From NCBI GenBank assembly GCA_002315235.1, contig DCGK01000092.1, positions 1-14,267 of the forward strand: a DNA stretch of 14,267 bases. Reading direction: 5' to 3'. The stretch comes from Ruminococcus sp. UBA1780. GTDB taxonomy: Bacteria; Bacillota; Clostridia; Oscillospirales; Ruminococcaceae. Under the pieces are notes generated by a model, which saw only the letters and a program-made list of their open reading frames with translations, had not been told where the DNA came from and made no database searches. The position numbers were made by a program, and so were the translations under genes. Shown one piece after another: positions 1 to 7,495 of the stretch (positions within the stretch are counted from its first letter, which is position 1; every line of letters starts with the position of its first letter).

Positions 1-6
1 TATAAT
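1..6 (+). promoter_or_regulatory. Possible -10 box (TATAAT) at window edge
   Basis: A perfect TATAAT hexamer occupies the first six bases. Any -35 box lies outside the window. If it is used, transcription would start near base 13, leaving a leader suitable for the ATG at 64 or 79 but not for the TTG at 25. Confidence 0.3.
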
Positions 7-24
7 TATGAGGAATATATTTTT

Positions 25-2391
25 TTGCTGAATTATACTGGTTACGACAACACAGCAATCAGGATGGATGGTGATTATATGGGGGAAAAGAAAAGAATTA
101 ATGTAGGAATGTTTATCAACAGTCTCTACAATGACTACTCAACTCTTGTCTGCAAAGGTGCCGTAGCCGCTGCTGAAGAGCTTGATGTAAACCTTCTCCT
201 TGTTCCCGGCAGAGAAATAAATGCCCGATGGTCTGAAGAGGTTCTTAACAGATTTGAATACCAGAACAATACACTTTATTCTTATGTTACAGAAAACAAT
301 ATTGACGTTCTTCTGATGTCTCTGGGAACCTTTGCTATTTTTCTGAGTAAACAGGAGATACAGGATTTTCTGAAAAAATATTCCGGAATCAGGATTGTAA
401 TTATGGAAACCATCATCCCCGGATATCCGTGCATTCTTTTTGGAGATGACGGTCTGAGGGATGAAATCAACCATGTTATAAATGAGCACGGAGCCAGAAA
501 GGTTGCCTTTCTCACAGGCCAGAAGGGACAGAGTGTAGCTGAGGCAAGACTTAAAATTTTCCGTGAAGTTATGGCTGAAAACGGAATTCCGGTAAATGAA
601 TCCTACATCGAATACGGTGACTTTTCAGAATGGTGCGTTGACAAGGCACGTGAACTTCTGGACAGAAATGCTGATGACATGCCTGAGGCGATATGCTGCG
701 CAAATGACTCGATGGTACGCGCACTTGAAAAGGCAATGGCTGAAAAAGGCCTTAAAATCGGCAGGGATATTCTCGTCACAGGCTACGATGATGCTCAGTT
801 TGCCGGTGTAATGGAACCCCCGCTTACAACTGTTAAATCATACATGATGACTATGGGCTATGAGGCAGTGGAGCTTGCTGTAAAATATTATAAAGACGGA
901 ATCAACGAAATCCATTATGTAAAAACCGGACTGATAAGAAGAGAGTCCTGCGGCTGTCCGGCTCAGAACGATGATGATTACGATACAGAAAAAATTAACG
1001 CAGACCTTCCTGCAGATGTCTTCACAGAAAACATCATTAATCACATCTGTGAAAAATCATCACTCGAAATTCTGCCTGAAAAAGTAAGAAAGCCAATAAA
1101 TGATTTCGTCGGATATATTCACAGCTGTATAAACAGTTCAGACAAGCTTAACAGAAAGGTTCTCTTTACAAAACTCGGAGCACTTCTCAACGAAGATGTA
1201 AGCGATTTTTTCAATATAAATTCATTCCGCACACTGTTTACTGTACTGAAACAGACTGCACTTGAAAAAACGAATACCGAGTCAGAAAAGAAAATCATTT
1301 ACGACATATTCGGCAAGGTATACCACAGGTTCAGTTCATACCTCAGCAATCTCGATATCAACCGTGAGGAAAGAACATGGCTTGACCAGTTTCTCTTCGC
1401 ACGAATTACTGCGGAGATGATGGAAAAGGGCAAGGACGAGGAGATGTGCTTTAACAGTCTGATAGAAACGCTTTCAAAACTGAACGACAAGTTTGAAAGC
1501 ATGTATATCTACATGTTCGGAAAAAGCATTCTTAATCAGAATTCTCTTTCCAACAAAAATGAACACGAGTGGATCAGACCGGAAAAGCTGTATCTTAGGG
1601 CATTTTACCGTGAGGACGGTTATTATGTGCCTGACGAAGACAAACGTGAATTACCTTCAGAGGATTTTCTCTGCAATCCTTTTGTTGAAACAGATAAAAG
1701 AAAAACATACATACTTGAATCACTGTATTTCAACGATGAGCTTTACGGAGTACTGATGCTTGAAAGCAAAAGCAGATACTTCACAAACATCACCAGCCTC
1801 AGTAAGCAGCTGTGCACGGCGATTAAAATGACGCGTTTCACCAATCTTCTTGAAAACGCACTTAATAAGGTTAAAAAGACCAACGAGATACTCAGCAGAG
1901 AATCCGTTTCAGACCAGCTCACATCACTTTACAACCGAAGAGGATTTATGATTGAAGCAGACAAAATTATCAGTTCCCGCAGTCAGGATGGTTTTAAAGG
2001 CGCTGTTCTGTTTGCTGACCTTGACTATCTTAAGGTAATCAATGACACATTCGGACATAAAAACGGTGACTTTGCAATCAGAAAGGCAGCTTCCCTGCTG
2101 AAGGAGAATCTTGATGAAAATGCAGTTATCGGCAGAATCGGAGGCGATGAATTTATTGCATTTGTTCCGGATGCCGGCCAGAGCGATATGGAAAACATTT
2201 GTTCAGCCATAAGGCGCATGGCAAAGGAATTCAACGACACCAGTGACAAGCCTTATTATGTAAATATAAGTATGGGTGTTTACTGCTTTGACTCAGCTGA
2301 CGGCGAGTCACTTGAGCAGCTGATGACAAATGCTGACAGAGTGCTTTATGAAAACAAAAAGCTTAAGAGCAAAACTGCACTTAAGCCATGA
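25..2391 (+). CDS. Sugar-sensing diguanylate cyclase (LacI-type periplasmic-binding-like domain + GGDEF)
   Basis: Likely makes cyclic di-GMP from two GTP in response to a small ligand, probably a sugar. Seen: residues about 18-310 read as a LacI/periplasmic-binding-protein fold ending in a CGCP motif (309-312). A helical middle and a probable GAF-like region (about 470-600) follow, then a linker helix and a GGDEF domain (about 625-785). The active-site GGDEF is at 706-710 and the metal-binding Asp of DLDYLK at 665. The inhibitory I-site RxxD is absent: the matching four residues are DENA. There is no signal peptide, membrane segment or helix-turn-helix, so I infer a cytoplasmic sensor that is not a repressor. 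The start is uncertain. TTG at 25 has a GAGGA site at 10-14, but the frame is open to the window edge, and ATG at 64 or 79 (MGEKKRINVG) fits the domain boundary better. It is probably cotranscribed with the two genes downstream. Confidence 0.87.
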   Translation: MLNYTGYDNTAIRMDGDYMGEKKRINVGMFINSLYNDYSTLVCKGAVAAAEELDVNLLLVPGREINARWSEEVLNRFEYQNNTLYSYVTENNIDVLLMSLGTFAIFLSKQEIQDFLKKYSGIRIVIMETIIPGYPCILFGDDGLRDEINHVINEHGARKVAFLTGQKGQSVAEARLKIFREVMAENGIPVNESYIEYGDFSEWCVDKARELLDRNADDMPEAICCANDSMVRALEKAMAEKGLKIGRDILVTGYDDAQFAGVMEPPLTTVKSYMMTMGYEAVELAVKYYKDGINEIHYVKTGLIRRESCGCPAQNDDDYDTEKINADLPADVFTENIINHICEKSSLEILPEKVRKPINDFVGYIHSCINSSDKLNRKVLFTKLGALLNEDVSDFFNINSFRTLFTVLKQTALEKTNTESEKKIIYDIFGKVYHRFSSYLSNLDINREERTWLDQFLFARITAEMMEKGKDEEMCFNSLIETLSKLNDKFESMYIYMFGKSILNQNSLSNKNEHEWIRPEKLYLRAFYREDGYYVPDEDKRELPSEDFLCNPFVETDKRKTYILESLYFNDELYGVLMLESKSRYFTNITSLSKQLCTAIKMTRFTNLLENALNKVKKTNEILSRESVSDQLTSLYNRRGFMIEADKIISSRSQDGFKGAVLFADLDYLKVINDTFGHKNGDFAIRKAASLLKENLDENAVIGRIGGDEFIAFVPDAGQSDMENICSAIRRMAKEFNDTSDKPYYVNISMGVYCFDSADGESLEQLMTNADRVLYENKKLKSKTALKP

Positions 2392-2450
2392 AAATACATA
2401 TAGAAATGCTATAAAAACAAATGTAGCAAAAATTCAGAGAGGAGATATTT

Positions 2451-2765
2451 ATGCTGTACTGTAAAAACTGCGGCACACCTTATGCAGGAGGATGCATTTG
2501 CGAAAAATGCGGAACAAGATTCAGTGATGAGGATATTATGGCTGAACAGAACGGTTCCCTGCATTCAGAAAAGAAAGGACTCAGCAGCGGTGCAAAAATC
2601 GCAGTAATTGCTGTGTCCGTAATCATAGGATTAAATATTCTTGCTGTTCTGGCAGCAATTTTTGTTCCTGCATTTATAGGCTACAGAGCCAAGGTAAGAG
2701 AATACGAAAACAATCAGACCATTCAGCTTTATTCCGTAACAGAAGCTTACAGCTCTGACTTTTAA
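2451..2765 (+). CDS. Small zinc-ribbon, single-pass membrane protein of unknown function
   Basis: Function not recognised. Seen: 104 residues. An N-terminal zinc ribbon has Cys 4 and 7 (CKNC) and Cys 17 and 20 (CEKC), with an extra Cys 15. A polar linker with Lys residues follows, then a hydrophobic helix at about 48-76. The end of that helix, AAIFVPAFIGYRAKVRE, strikingly resembles the N-terminal helix of type IV pilins, but there is no prepilin-peptidase G-F-x-x-x-E site. The C-terminal tail is short and polar. The ribbon is probably cytoplasmic and the tail outside. A GAGAGGAGA ribosome site at 2437-2445 supports the ATG. It sits 59 nt after the cyclase and 53 nt before the solute-binding lipoprotein, so cotranscription is likely. 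Confidence 0.75.
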   Translation: MLYCKNCGTPYAGGCICEKCGTRFSDEDIMAEQNGSLHSEKKGLSSGAKIAVIAVSVIIGLNILAVLAAIFVPAFIGYRAKVREYENNQTIQLYSVTEAYSSDF

Positions 2766-2802
2766 TCAGTGTTTCCCTAAGGAAGCATTCTGCGCACAAA
2801 CG

Positions 2803-2810
2803 AAAGGAGA
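2803..2810 (+). promoter_or_regulatory. Ribosome binding site fixing the TTG start of the solute-binding lipoprotein
   Basis: AAAGGAGA ends 8 nt before the TTG at 2819. No in-frame ATG lies near the start of the signal peptide, so this site supports a true TTG start. Confidence 0.7.
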
Positions 2811-2818
2811 TTTATAAA

Positions 2819-4324
2819 TTGAATAAAAATACACTTGCTGCTGTAATCGCTGCTGCGCTTGTTTCATGCGCCGCTACATATTCGGTATGCGGAGGAATGA
2901 AAAGCGGACTTATTGATGCTCAGTCATTATATAATGCTGACGTAAACAACGACGGAAAAGTGAACGTTCTGGATATGAACATTGTAAAGAAAATTGTTCT
3001 TGATACAGACAGCAATGAACCTGAAGTTTCCGCCGGACCGGAAGTAACTGACATTCCTGCAGTTACAGAAAAATCACCTGAAAACAAAAATCCGGCTGAT
3101 GACGGTGTACTTACAATTCTCTGCTGGAATGAAAACGACAGCAGGCCAATGGTGGACTTTTTCTGTAAAACCACCGGAACAGATATATCTTCAGTTAAAA
3201 TCATGAATTTTGATACATACGGCGGAGATGCGGAGAATGCATACAGAAAATATCTTTCTGATCCGGATAATGATGCGGATATAATCTTCTACGAACCAGA
3301 CTGGGGATATCAGTTTATAAACGATGATAATCAGACTCTGCCTCTGTCAGCACTTGGATACAGTGAAACTGATTTCACCAGTCTGTATCCGTATATTGTT
3401 GAAACAGGCAAATCAACTGTAACCGGAAAACTCAAGGGAATTTCATGGCAGGCTGCACCGGGATGCTTCTGCTACAGAACTGACCTTGCCGATAAATACC
3501 TCGGTGTAAAGTCACCTGAAGAAATGCAGTACAAGGTCCGGGACTGGAAAAGCTTTCTTGAAACAGCAGAAACACTGCGCAGCCACGACATTTCTGTTTC
3601 TGCCACACTTGGCGGAGTTATGAAAGCATACTCACAGTCAAAATTCTGTTCATGGCTTGATCCGGATAACAGACTGTTCATTGATGATTTCTGTATCAGC
3701 GGCGCTGAGCTTGCAAACGAACTCTGGAACAGAGGCTATGTTACAAAGGTACATCAGTGGTCTGATGAATGGAGACCGCTTGGACAGACCGATGATGTTC
3801 TGGGGTACTTTGTTCCGGTATGGGGATTTGATGATGTCCTGCTTACAGGTGCTGCAGGAGGAGAGAACGGAATTACATTCGGAAAGTGGAATGCATGTAT
3901 TGGGCCTTCTGAGTATTACTGGGGCGGAACGTGGCTTGCACCGGCTGCACGAATGAACAGCAGCACACTTGCAAAGCAGTTCATAGACTTCTTCACGACA
4001 GATGAAAAAAACGCCCTTGCATATGCGGAACACAAGGGCGAATTCATGGCAAATATAAATGTTATGAAAACAGTCATAAAAAAAGGCGAGTACAAAGGAG
4101 CTCCCGTTCTCGGCGGACAGAACCAGTTTGAAGTTCTTGACAATGTCGCTTCAGCAATTGATGTAAAGGGCAAAATAACTCCGTATGATTCAGTTATCGA
4201 CAATGCCTACATGGATGCTGTATACGGCTACTGTGACGGTACCTTTGCAGACACGGAAGATACCATGCAGTATTTCAGAGACAGTGTAAACTCTCAGCTT
4301 CAGGATGTTATTAGAACCGACTGA
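2819..4324 (+). CDS. Dockerin-repeat-bearing extracellular solute-binding lipoprotein (ABC sugar-type)
   Basis: Probably binds a carbohydrate or other solute outside the cell for an ABC importer, anchored by lipid. Seen: a TTG start, a short signal peptide (MNKNT then a hydrophobic stretch) and a lipobox LVSC with Cys 17. A single dockerin type I calcium loop follows, D41-x-N43-x-D45-G-x-x-N49-x-x-D52, with its helix to about residue 62. Then come an acidic, Pro/Thr/Glu-rich linker (63-95) and a family 1-like solute-binding domain (about 97-501) of normal size for that family. Normal dockerins have two such repeats, so this half-dockerin may only be a calcium-binding spacer. No permease or ATPase gene is adjacent. 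Its last 14 bases overlap the convergent gene tail to tail. What it binds cannot be read from the sequence. Confidence 0.85.
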   Translation: MNKNTLAAVIAAALVSCAATYSVCGGMKSGLIDAQSLYNADVNNDGKVNVLDMNIVKKIVLDTDSNEPEVSAGPEVTDIPAVTEKSPENKNPADDGVLTILCWNENDSRPMVDFFCKTTGTDISSVKIMNFDTYGGDAENAYRKYLSDPDNDADIIFYEPDWGYQFINDDNQTLPLSALGYSETDFTSLYPYIVETGKSTVTGKLKGISWQAAPGCFCYRTDLADKYLGVKSPEEMQYKVRDWKSFLETAETLRSHDISVSATLGGVMKAYSQSKFCSWLDPDNRLFIDDFCISGAELANELWNRGYVTKVHQWSDEWRPLGQTDDVLGYFVPVWGFDDVLLTGAAGGENGITFGKWNACIGPSEYYWGGTWLAPAARMNSSTLAKQFIDFFTTDEKNALAYAEHKGEFMANINVMKTVIKKGEYKGAPVLGGQNQFEVLDNVASAIDVKGKITPYDSVIDNAYMDAVYGYCDGTFADTEDTMQYFRDSVNSQLQDVIRTD

Positions 4325-5597
4325 AAGTAAGCGGATTCATACGTCCTTCGTAAAGCCGCTTAAGAGTCTTTACTGCTGAGCTGCCGCCGTCATCGTCAAT
4401 GAAAATATCGTACTCTCCTTCAACGCTTCCGAAGGTAACTGTCTTTTCGGCGTCCACATATTTCTTCAGTTTTTCGGTCATGTTTCTCTTGCTTGTATTT
4501 TCCGAATAAATTTTAAGATATGTGCAGCCGGGATACTCTGCTGATGAAGTGATTGTAATACGCGTACGGGCTGCAATATTTTTTTCACACAGAATCTTCT
4601 TCAGAATTTCTATACGCTCATCAGTATCAATAACCATCAGATACAGAACCTCCGAATGTGAGGTTCTGTATTTTTTTTCGGTATAATTGCGGTACGGAGA
4701 TTTTCGAAGTCCGTTAAAAAGTTTCTCTTCCGTTTCGTTTGTAAAATCACCGTAGTAAATTATCAGTGTGTTATCAAGAATAGTATTTACAAAGCAGTGA
4801 TATCCGTTTTCTGAAATTATCTTTTCAGCCTCAGCGCTCAGCTCAGCAGACAGAATTTCCGTTTCCAGATACCTGTTTGACTGAATGTCATAAAGCGCCG
4901 CCCCGTCCATTACTATTACAGGAAGAGTAAGATTTACACCGCTCATATGCGTGAGAAGCGAAGCAGGTGTTCTTATAGTTGACACCGTGAATTTTACTCC
5001 TTCACTCAGAAGCCGGTTAAGCTCAACCTTGTTGTACGGAATCATGGTATCAAAACGTGAAACCAGAACCGCATCTATACCGCTTATAAACAGAGTATCG
5101 TTGTCACGCTTTCTTAATGGATTTACAAAATTAAGGGCAAGCCCCACGAAAATACCTATAAATGTATCCAGCACCCTGTTCAGCACAAAAACAAAAGGAT
5201 TTGTATCAAAGCTGTGAGTGATTGTGATACTCAGAAAAACAACACACGAGAAAAAAGAAGCATTTTTCTTGTCAAGGAGAACTGTAGTATAGATTATCGG
5301 AATAATCATAAGAGAACATATACAGTATACGGCCATGACATTTACATGCTCAAAGCACTGTATTCCGAGCAGAACTGCAAGGCCGTATGCAGCACCGATA
5401 AATGTTCCTATCGTTCGCTGAACGGCCATGTTCACTGATTCTCTGGTATACTGCCTCATGCACCACAAAACTGCAAGTGCACTGTAAAAAGGCATGCCCT
5501 CATTTCCTCTGAGAAAATAAATCAGCATGCAGATGAGAACACCTGCACCTGACTTTACTATTCTTGCACCTATGCCGGGAATTTTTCTTTTCCTCAT
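4311..5597 (-). CDS. Aromatic-acid-exporter/FUSC-like membrane protein fused to a degenerate HAD domain
   Basis: Likely a membrane exporter whose cytoplasmic tail is an inactive HAD-like (Cof/HAD-IIB) domain. Seen: the N-terminal 160 residues hold five or six hydrophobic segments with the ArAE_1/FUSC pattern (LAVLWCMRQYTRESVNMAVQ, then RTIGTFIGAAYG). From about residue 168 a Cof-like layout appears. GIDAVLVS (173-180) matches DLDGTLLNS but with Gly 173 in place of the nucleophile Asp and only the second Asp (175) kept. STIRTP (206-211) stands for TGRP, IVMDGAALYD (228-237) for the usual NGA-YD segment, SK (369-370) keeps the motif III Lys, and GSVEGEYD (390-397) replaces GDxxND. It probably does not hydrolyse phosphate and may sense a ligand. 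Last gene of the six-gene operon: its ATG overlaps the preceding TGA by one base (TGATG). The ribosome site is weak, implying translational coupling. Confidence 0.75.
   Translation of the reverse strand: MRKRKIPGIGARIVKSGAGVLICMLIYFLRGNEGMPFYSALAVLWCMRQYTRESVNMAVQRTIGTFIGAAYGLAVLLGIQCFEHVNVMAVYCICSLMIIPIIYTTVLLDKKNASFFSCVVFLSITITHSFDTNPFVFVLNRVLDTFIGIFVGLALNFVNPLRKRDNDTLFISGIDAVLVSRFDTMIPYNKVELNRLLSEGVKFTVSTIRTPASLLTHMSGVNLTLPVIVMDGAALYDIQSNRYLETEILSAELSAEAEKIISENGYHCFVNTILDNTLIIYYGDFTNETEEKLFNGLRKSPYRNYTEKKYRTSHSEVLYLMVIDTDERIEILKKILCEKNIAARTRITITSSAEYPGCTYLKIYSENTSKRNMTEKLKKYVDAEKTVTFGSVEGEYDIFIDDDGGSSAVKTLKRLYEGRMNPLTFSRF
4328..4362 (+). other. Inverted repeat just after the solute-binding gene stop
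   Basis: TAAGCGG (4328-4334) pairs with CCGCTTA (4356-4362). An inner stem TACG/CGTA (4340-4343 with 4349-4352) encloses a TCCTT loop. It begins 4 nt after the stop codon and lies inside the 3' end of the opposite gene. No T-run follows, so it looks like an mRNA 3'-end stabiliser or a pause site rather than a terminator. Confidence 0.5.
4641..4678 (+). terminator. Strong intrinsic terminator for the + strand operon, inside the opposite gene
   Basis: ATACAGAACCTC (4641-4652) and GAGGTTCTGTAT (4660-4671) form a perfect 12-bp stem with a 7-nt loop, followed by T at 4671-4678. This is a textbook rho-independent terminator on the + strand. On the - strand the same bases encode residues in the degenerate HAD domain of the convergent gene. 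It lies about 320 nt after the solute-binding gene stop, so the + transcript would run antisense to the end of the exporter gene. Confidence 0.75.
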
Positions 5598-6544
5598 CAG
5601 AATTTCTTTTCCGTCCTGTCGTTTGTAATGATTTTATAGCATACCGTTTTTTCATTTATAAGAGGCGCATTGTATTCAAAATAAACTACACCTGAAACCG
5701 GTGTTCTTATTTCAGACACTGTTTCACCGTCAAAAGGATTCATAATGCGTCCGATAAGATCACCGCGTTCAACATTGCTGCCGACATTAACAGCACTGCG
5801 GAATATTCCGGCTGCCTCTGACTGAACCTGAACTGCAGCTGATTCACGTATTATCTCAGTACAGTAACCCGGACGAATATGTGTATTTATAATTCCTCTG
5901 GCTGACATAAAGCGAAGAATGGCAAGTACTGCTTCCTCCGCAGATTTGTCATCAATTGTATCAGTAGCATTGGCATATACGGAAAAGGCCTTTGTCTCCC
6001 ATATCTGCCAGTTATAATTCAGAGTTGTAGTATCATAAGGTCTCGGCCTGCGGACAATTGCATACTGAAGCCCGAAATCCTTCATAATCTCAGTTTCAGT
6101 AAAGCCTGTATCCATAAGTCTTACATGCGGCATGAAATTACCAGGCTGATAGAAGCTTGCGAGCTGAACGCCGTACTTATAGCCCTGAATTTTTGTAAAC
6201 AGGCCGTCTGCGATACGCTGTGTTGTTTCTCCGAGATTATAGCCCGGGAACATTCTGTTGATGTCGGTGTTGTCCATTGCCCAGAATCTTTTGCCGATGT
6301 TCATTGAATAATAGTTGACACACGGAACAACAAGAATTTCACAGTTCTCTGTAATTTTATCCTCTGCTTCAAGCTTTTTAAGCTCCTGAACAAGACGACT
6401 GCAGACATACATCTGCTGAACCTCATTTCCTCGCATGGAACCTACAACAGCTATTGATTTTTCACCATGTCCGAAACGGAATCCAGTAACATCAAGATGA
6501 CCACGGTAAGGTGATTTCAGTGAGAAAAGTACTTTCTTCTTCAT
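5597..6544 (-). CDS. M14 succinylglutamate desuccinylase/aspartoacylase-like protein lacking zinc ligands (pseudoenzyme)
   Basis: Paralogue of the gene just upstream, of matching length (315 against 313 residues) and the same two-part layout: an M14-like hydrolase domain, then a C-terminal beta domain from about residue 235 (AAGIF...V-GD-IG). The H-x-x-E zinc motif is changed to Arg 38-Gly-Asn-Glu 41. The second zinc His is replaced by Phe 131, and the catalytic Glu region (VEMG in the neighbour) reads VYAN. The arginine-containing RMFPG segment is kept. By my hand alignment it should not bind zinc or cleave amides, and may act as a regulatory or structural partner of the active paralogue. 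It starts within an ATGA overlap with that gene, preceded by AAGGAGGG 9 nt upstream, which suggests balanced production. A different metal-free activity cannot be excluded. Confidence 0.8.
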   Translation of the reverse strand: MKKKVLFSLKSPYRGHLDVTGFRFGHGEKSIAVVGSMRGNEVQQMYVCSRLVQELKKLEAEDKITENCEILVVPCVNYYSMNIGKRFWAMDNTDINRMFPGYNLGETTQRIADGLFTKIQGYKYGVQLASFYQPGNFMPHVRLMDTGFTETEIMKDFGLQYAIVRRPRPYDTTTLNYNWQIWETKAFSVYANATDTIDDKSAEEAVLAILRFMSARGIINTHIRPGYCTEIIRESAAVQVQSEAAGIFRSAVNVGSNVERGDLIGRIMNPFDGETVSEIRTPVSGVVYFEYNAPLINEKTVCYKIITNDRTEKKF

Positions 6545-7482
6545 TCTGCTTTACCCTCCTTAACCGGTTCAAGTATTCTGGCAATAAGAGAACCTCCGTA
6601 CACAACAGGATATTCACGAAGAGTAAATATCATTCCGTCACATACAGCCTCAACACGTTCAACCACAGCCGAAGTCAGCGGATCAAGAACGTCACCTATG
6701 TAGTCACCCTTCTTAACCTCGTCACCGAAGTTTGCAGACGGAACAAAAATTCCTGCTGCACCGGAATTTACAAATCCGACCTCACGGTTAACGGAAGTTA
6801 CAGGCTTTCTCACCTGCGGTGCTTCTCCTTTCCAGATTCCCATATACACCATAAGATTTACAAGTCCGTCAAAGAGCTGTTCGCAGTACTCTCTGGTTAT
6901 TCTCATACCTACACCCATCTCAACAACCAGAGTTTTTGTACCTCTTGTATTCAGTGTATGTGCAAGTGTTGATTCAAGAACAGTAGCTGACTCATGCACC
7001 CAGATAAAATCAACGTTAAGATGCTCAGCATAAGGAAGAAGAATCTCAGATGTCGGAACACTCATTCTGATCTGCGGAAGCTCCTTAAGGAAAATATTGC
7101 TTGAATGCACATCAATGCAGACATCCGAGCCTGACAGATCATCGACTATCGATGAACATATAACCTCCATCATCGTACCGTGTCTTGTACCCGGAAAAAT
7201 TCTGTTCATGTCAAGGTCAAACATCGGTATTCCGCGTGTTATCGAATCAATTCCCATAGGGTTAAGTGCCGGATAAATATCAACAATACCATCCAGCATA
7301 TCTATATTGTCATCAATGTATTTTCCGAGCATATATGCCAGATACTGACCCTCAAGCTCATCGCCGTGGGTCCCGGTAACAAAGCTCAGTCTTCTGGTGC
7401 TGTTTCCGTTCTGTATTCTTCTCTTCTGAATACATAGTTTTTCATTTACTGCAAGATCAGCAGAAGCAATCGTTTCAATCAT
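6541..7482 (-). CDS. M14 succinylglutamate desuccinylase/aspartoacylase family zinc hydrolase
   Basis: Zinc-dependent amide hydrolase of the AstE/AspA branch of the M14 carboxypeptidase family. Members remove an acyl or amino-acid group from a small amide. Seen: zinc ligands His 39 and Glu 42 in GTHGDE and His 126 in DVHSSN, the substrate-binding Arg in NRIFPG, and catalytic Glu 188 in VVEMG. A C-terminal beta domain (about 235-310) is typical of the family. All key residues are present, so it is predicted active. Fourth gene of the operon: it follows the transglutaminase by 13 nt with an AAAGG site, and overlaps the degenerate paralogue by 4 nt. The context suggests trimming or releasing the amide product of the ATP-grasp enzyme. 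Its true substrate is unknown and arginine catabolism is not implied, because no ast genes are nearby. Confidence 0.85.
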   Translation of the reverse strand: MIETIASADLAVNEKLCIQKRRIQNGNSTRRLSFVTGTHGDELEGQYLAYMLGKYIDDNIDMLDGIVDIYPALNPMGIDSITRGIPMFDLDMNRIFPGTRHGTMMEVICSSIVDDLSGSDVCIDVHSSNIFLKELPQIRMSVPTSEILLPYAEHLNVDFIWVHESATVLESTLAHTLNTRGTKTLVVEMGVGMRITREYCEQLFDGLVNLMVYMGIWKGEAPQVRKPVTSVNREVGFVNSGAAGIFVPSANFGDEVKKGDYIGDVLDPLTSAVVERVEAVCDGMIFTLREYPVVYGGSLIARILEPVKEGKAE

Positions 7483-7495
7483 CTGTTTGCGCCTT

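Noticed and set aside
2400..2420. TATAAA between the cyclase and zinc-ribbon genes as an internal promoter
   Set aside because: No acceptable -35 box at 16-18 nt; cotranscription with the upstream gene is the simpler reading.
3650..4033. 127-codon - strand reading frame inside the solute-binding gene
   Set aside because: The + strand frame has a continuous signal peptide, dockerin loop and binding domain; the antisense product is Cys-rich with no motif.
6511..6972. 153-codon + strand reading frame
   Set aside because: Antisense to the active M14 gene; no ribosome site and no domain-like sequence.
6541..7482. Assignment as astE (arginine succinyltransferase pathway)
   Set aside because: No other ast genes, and the operon is an ATP-grasp/transglutaminase cluster; only the wider M14 family is supported.
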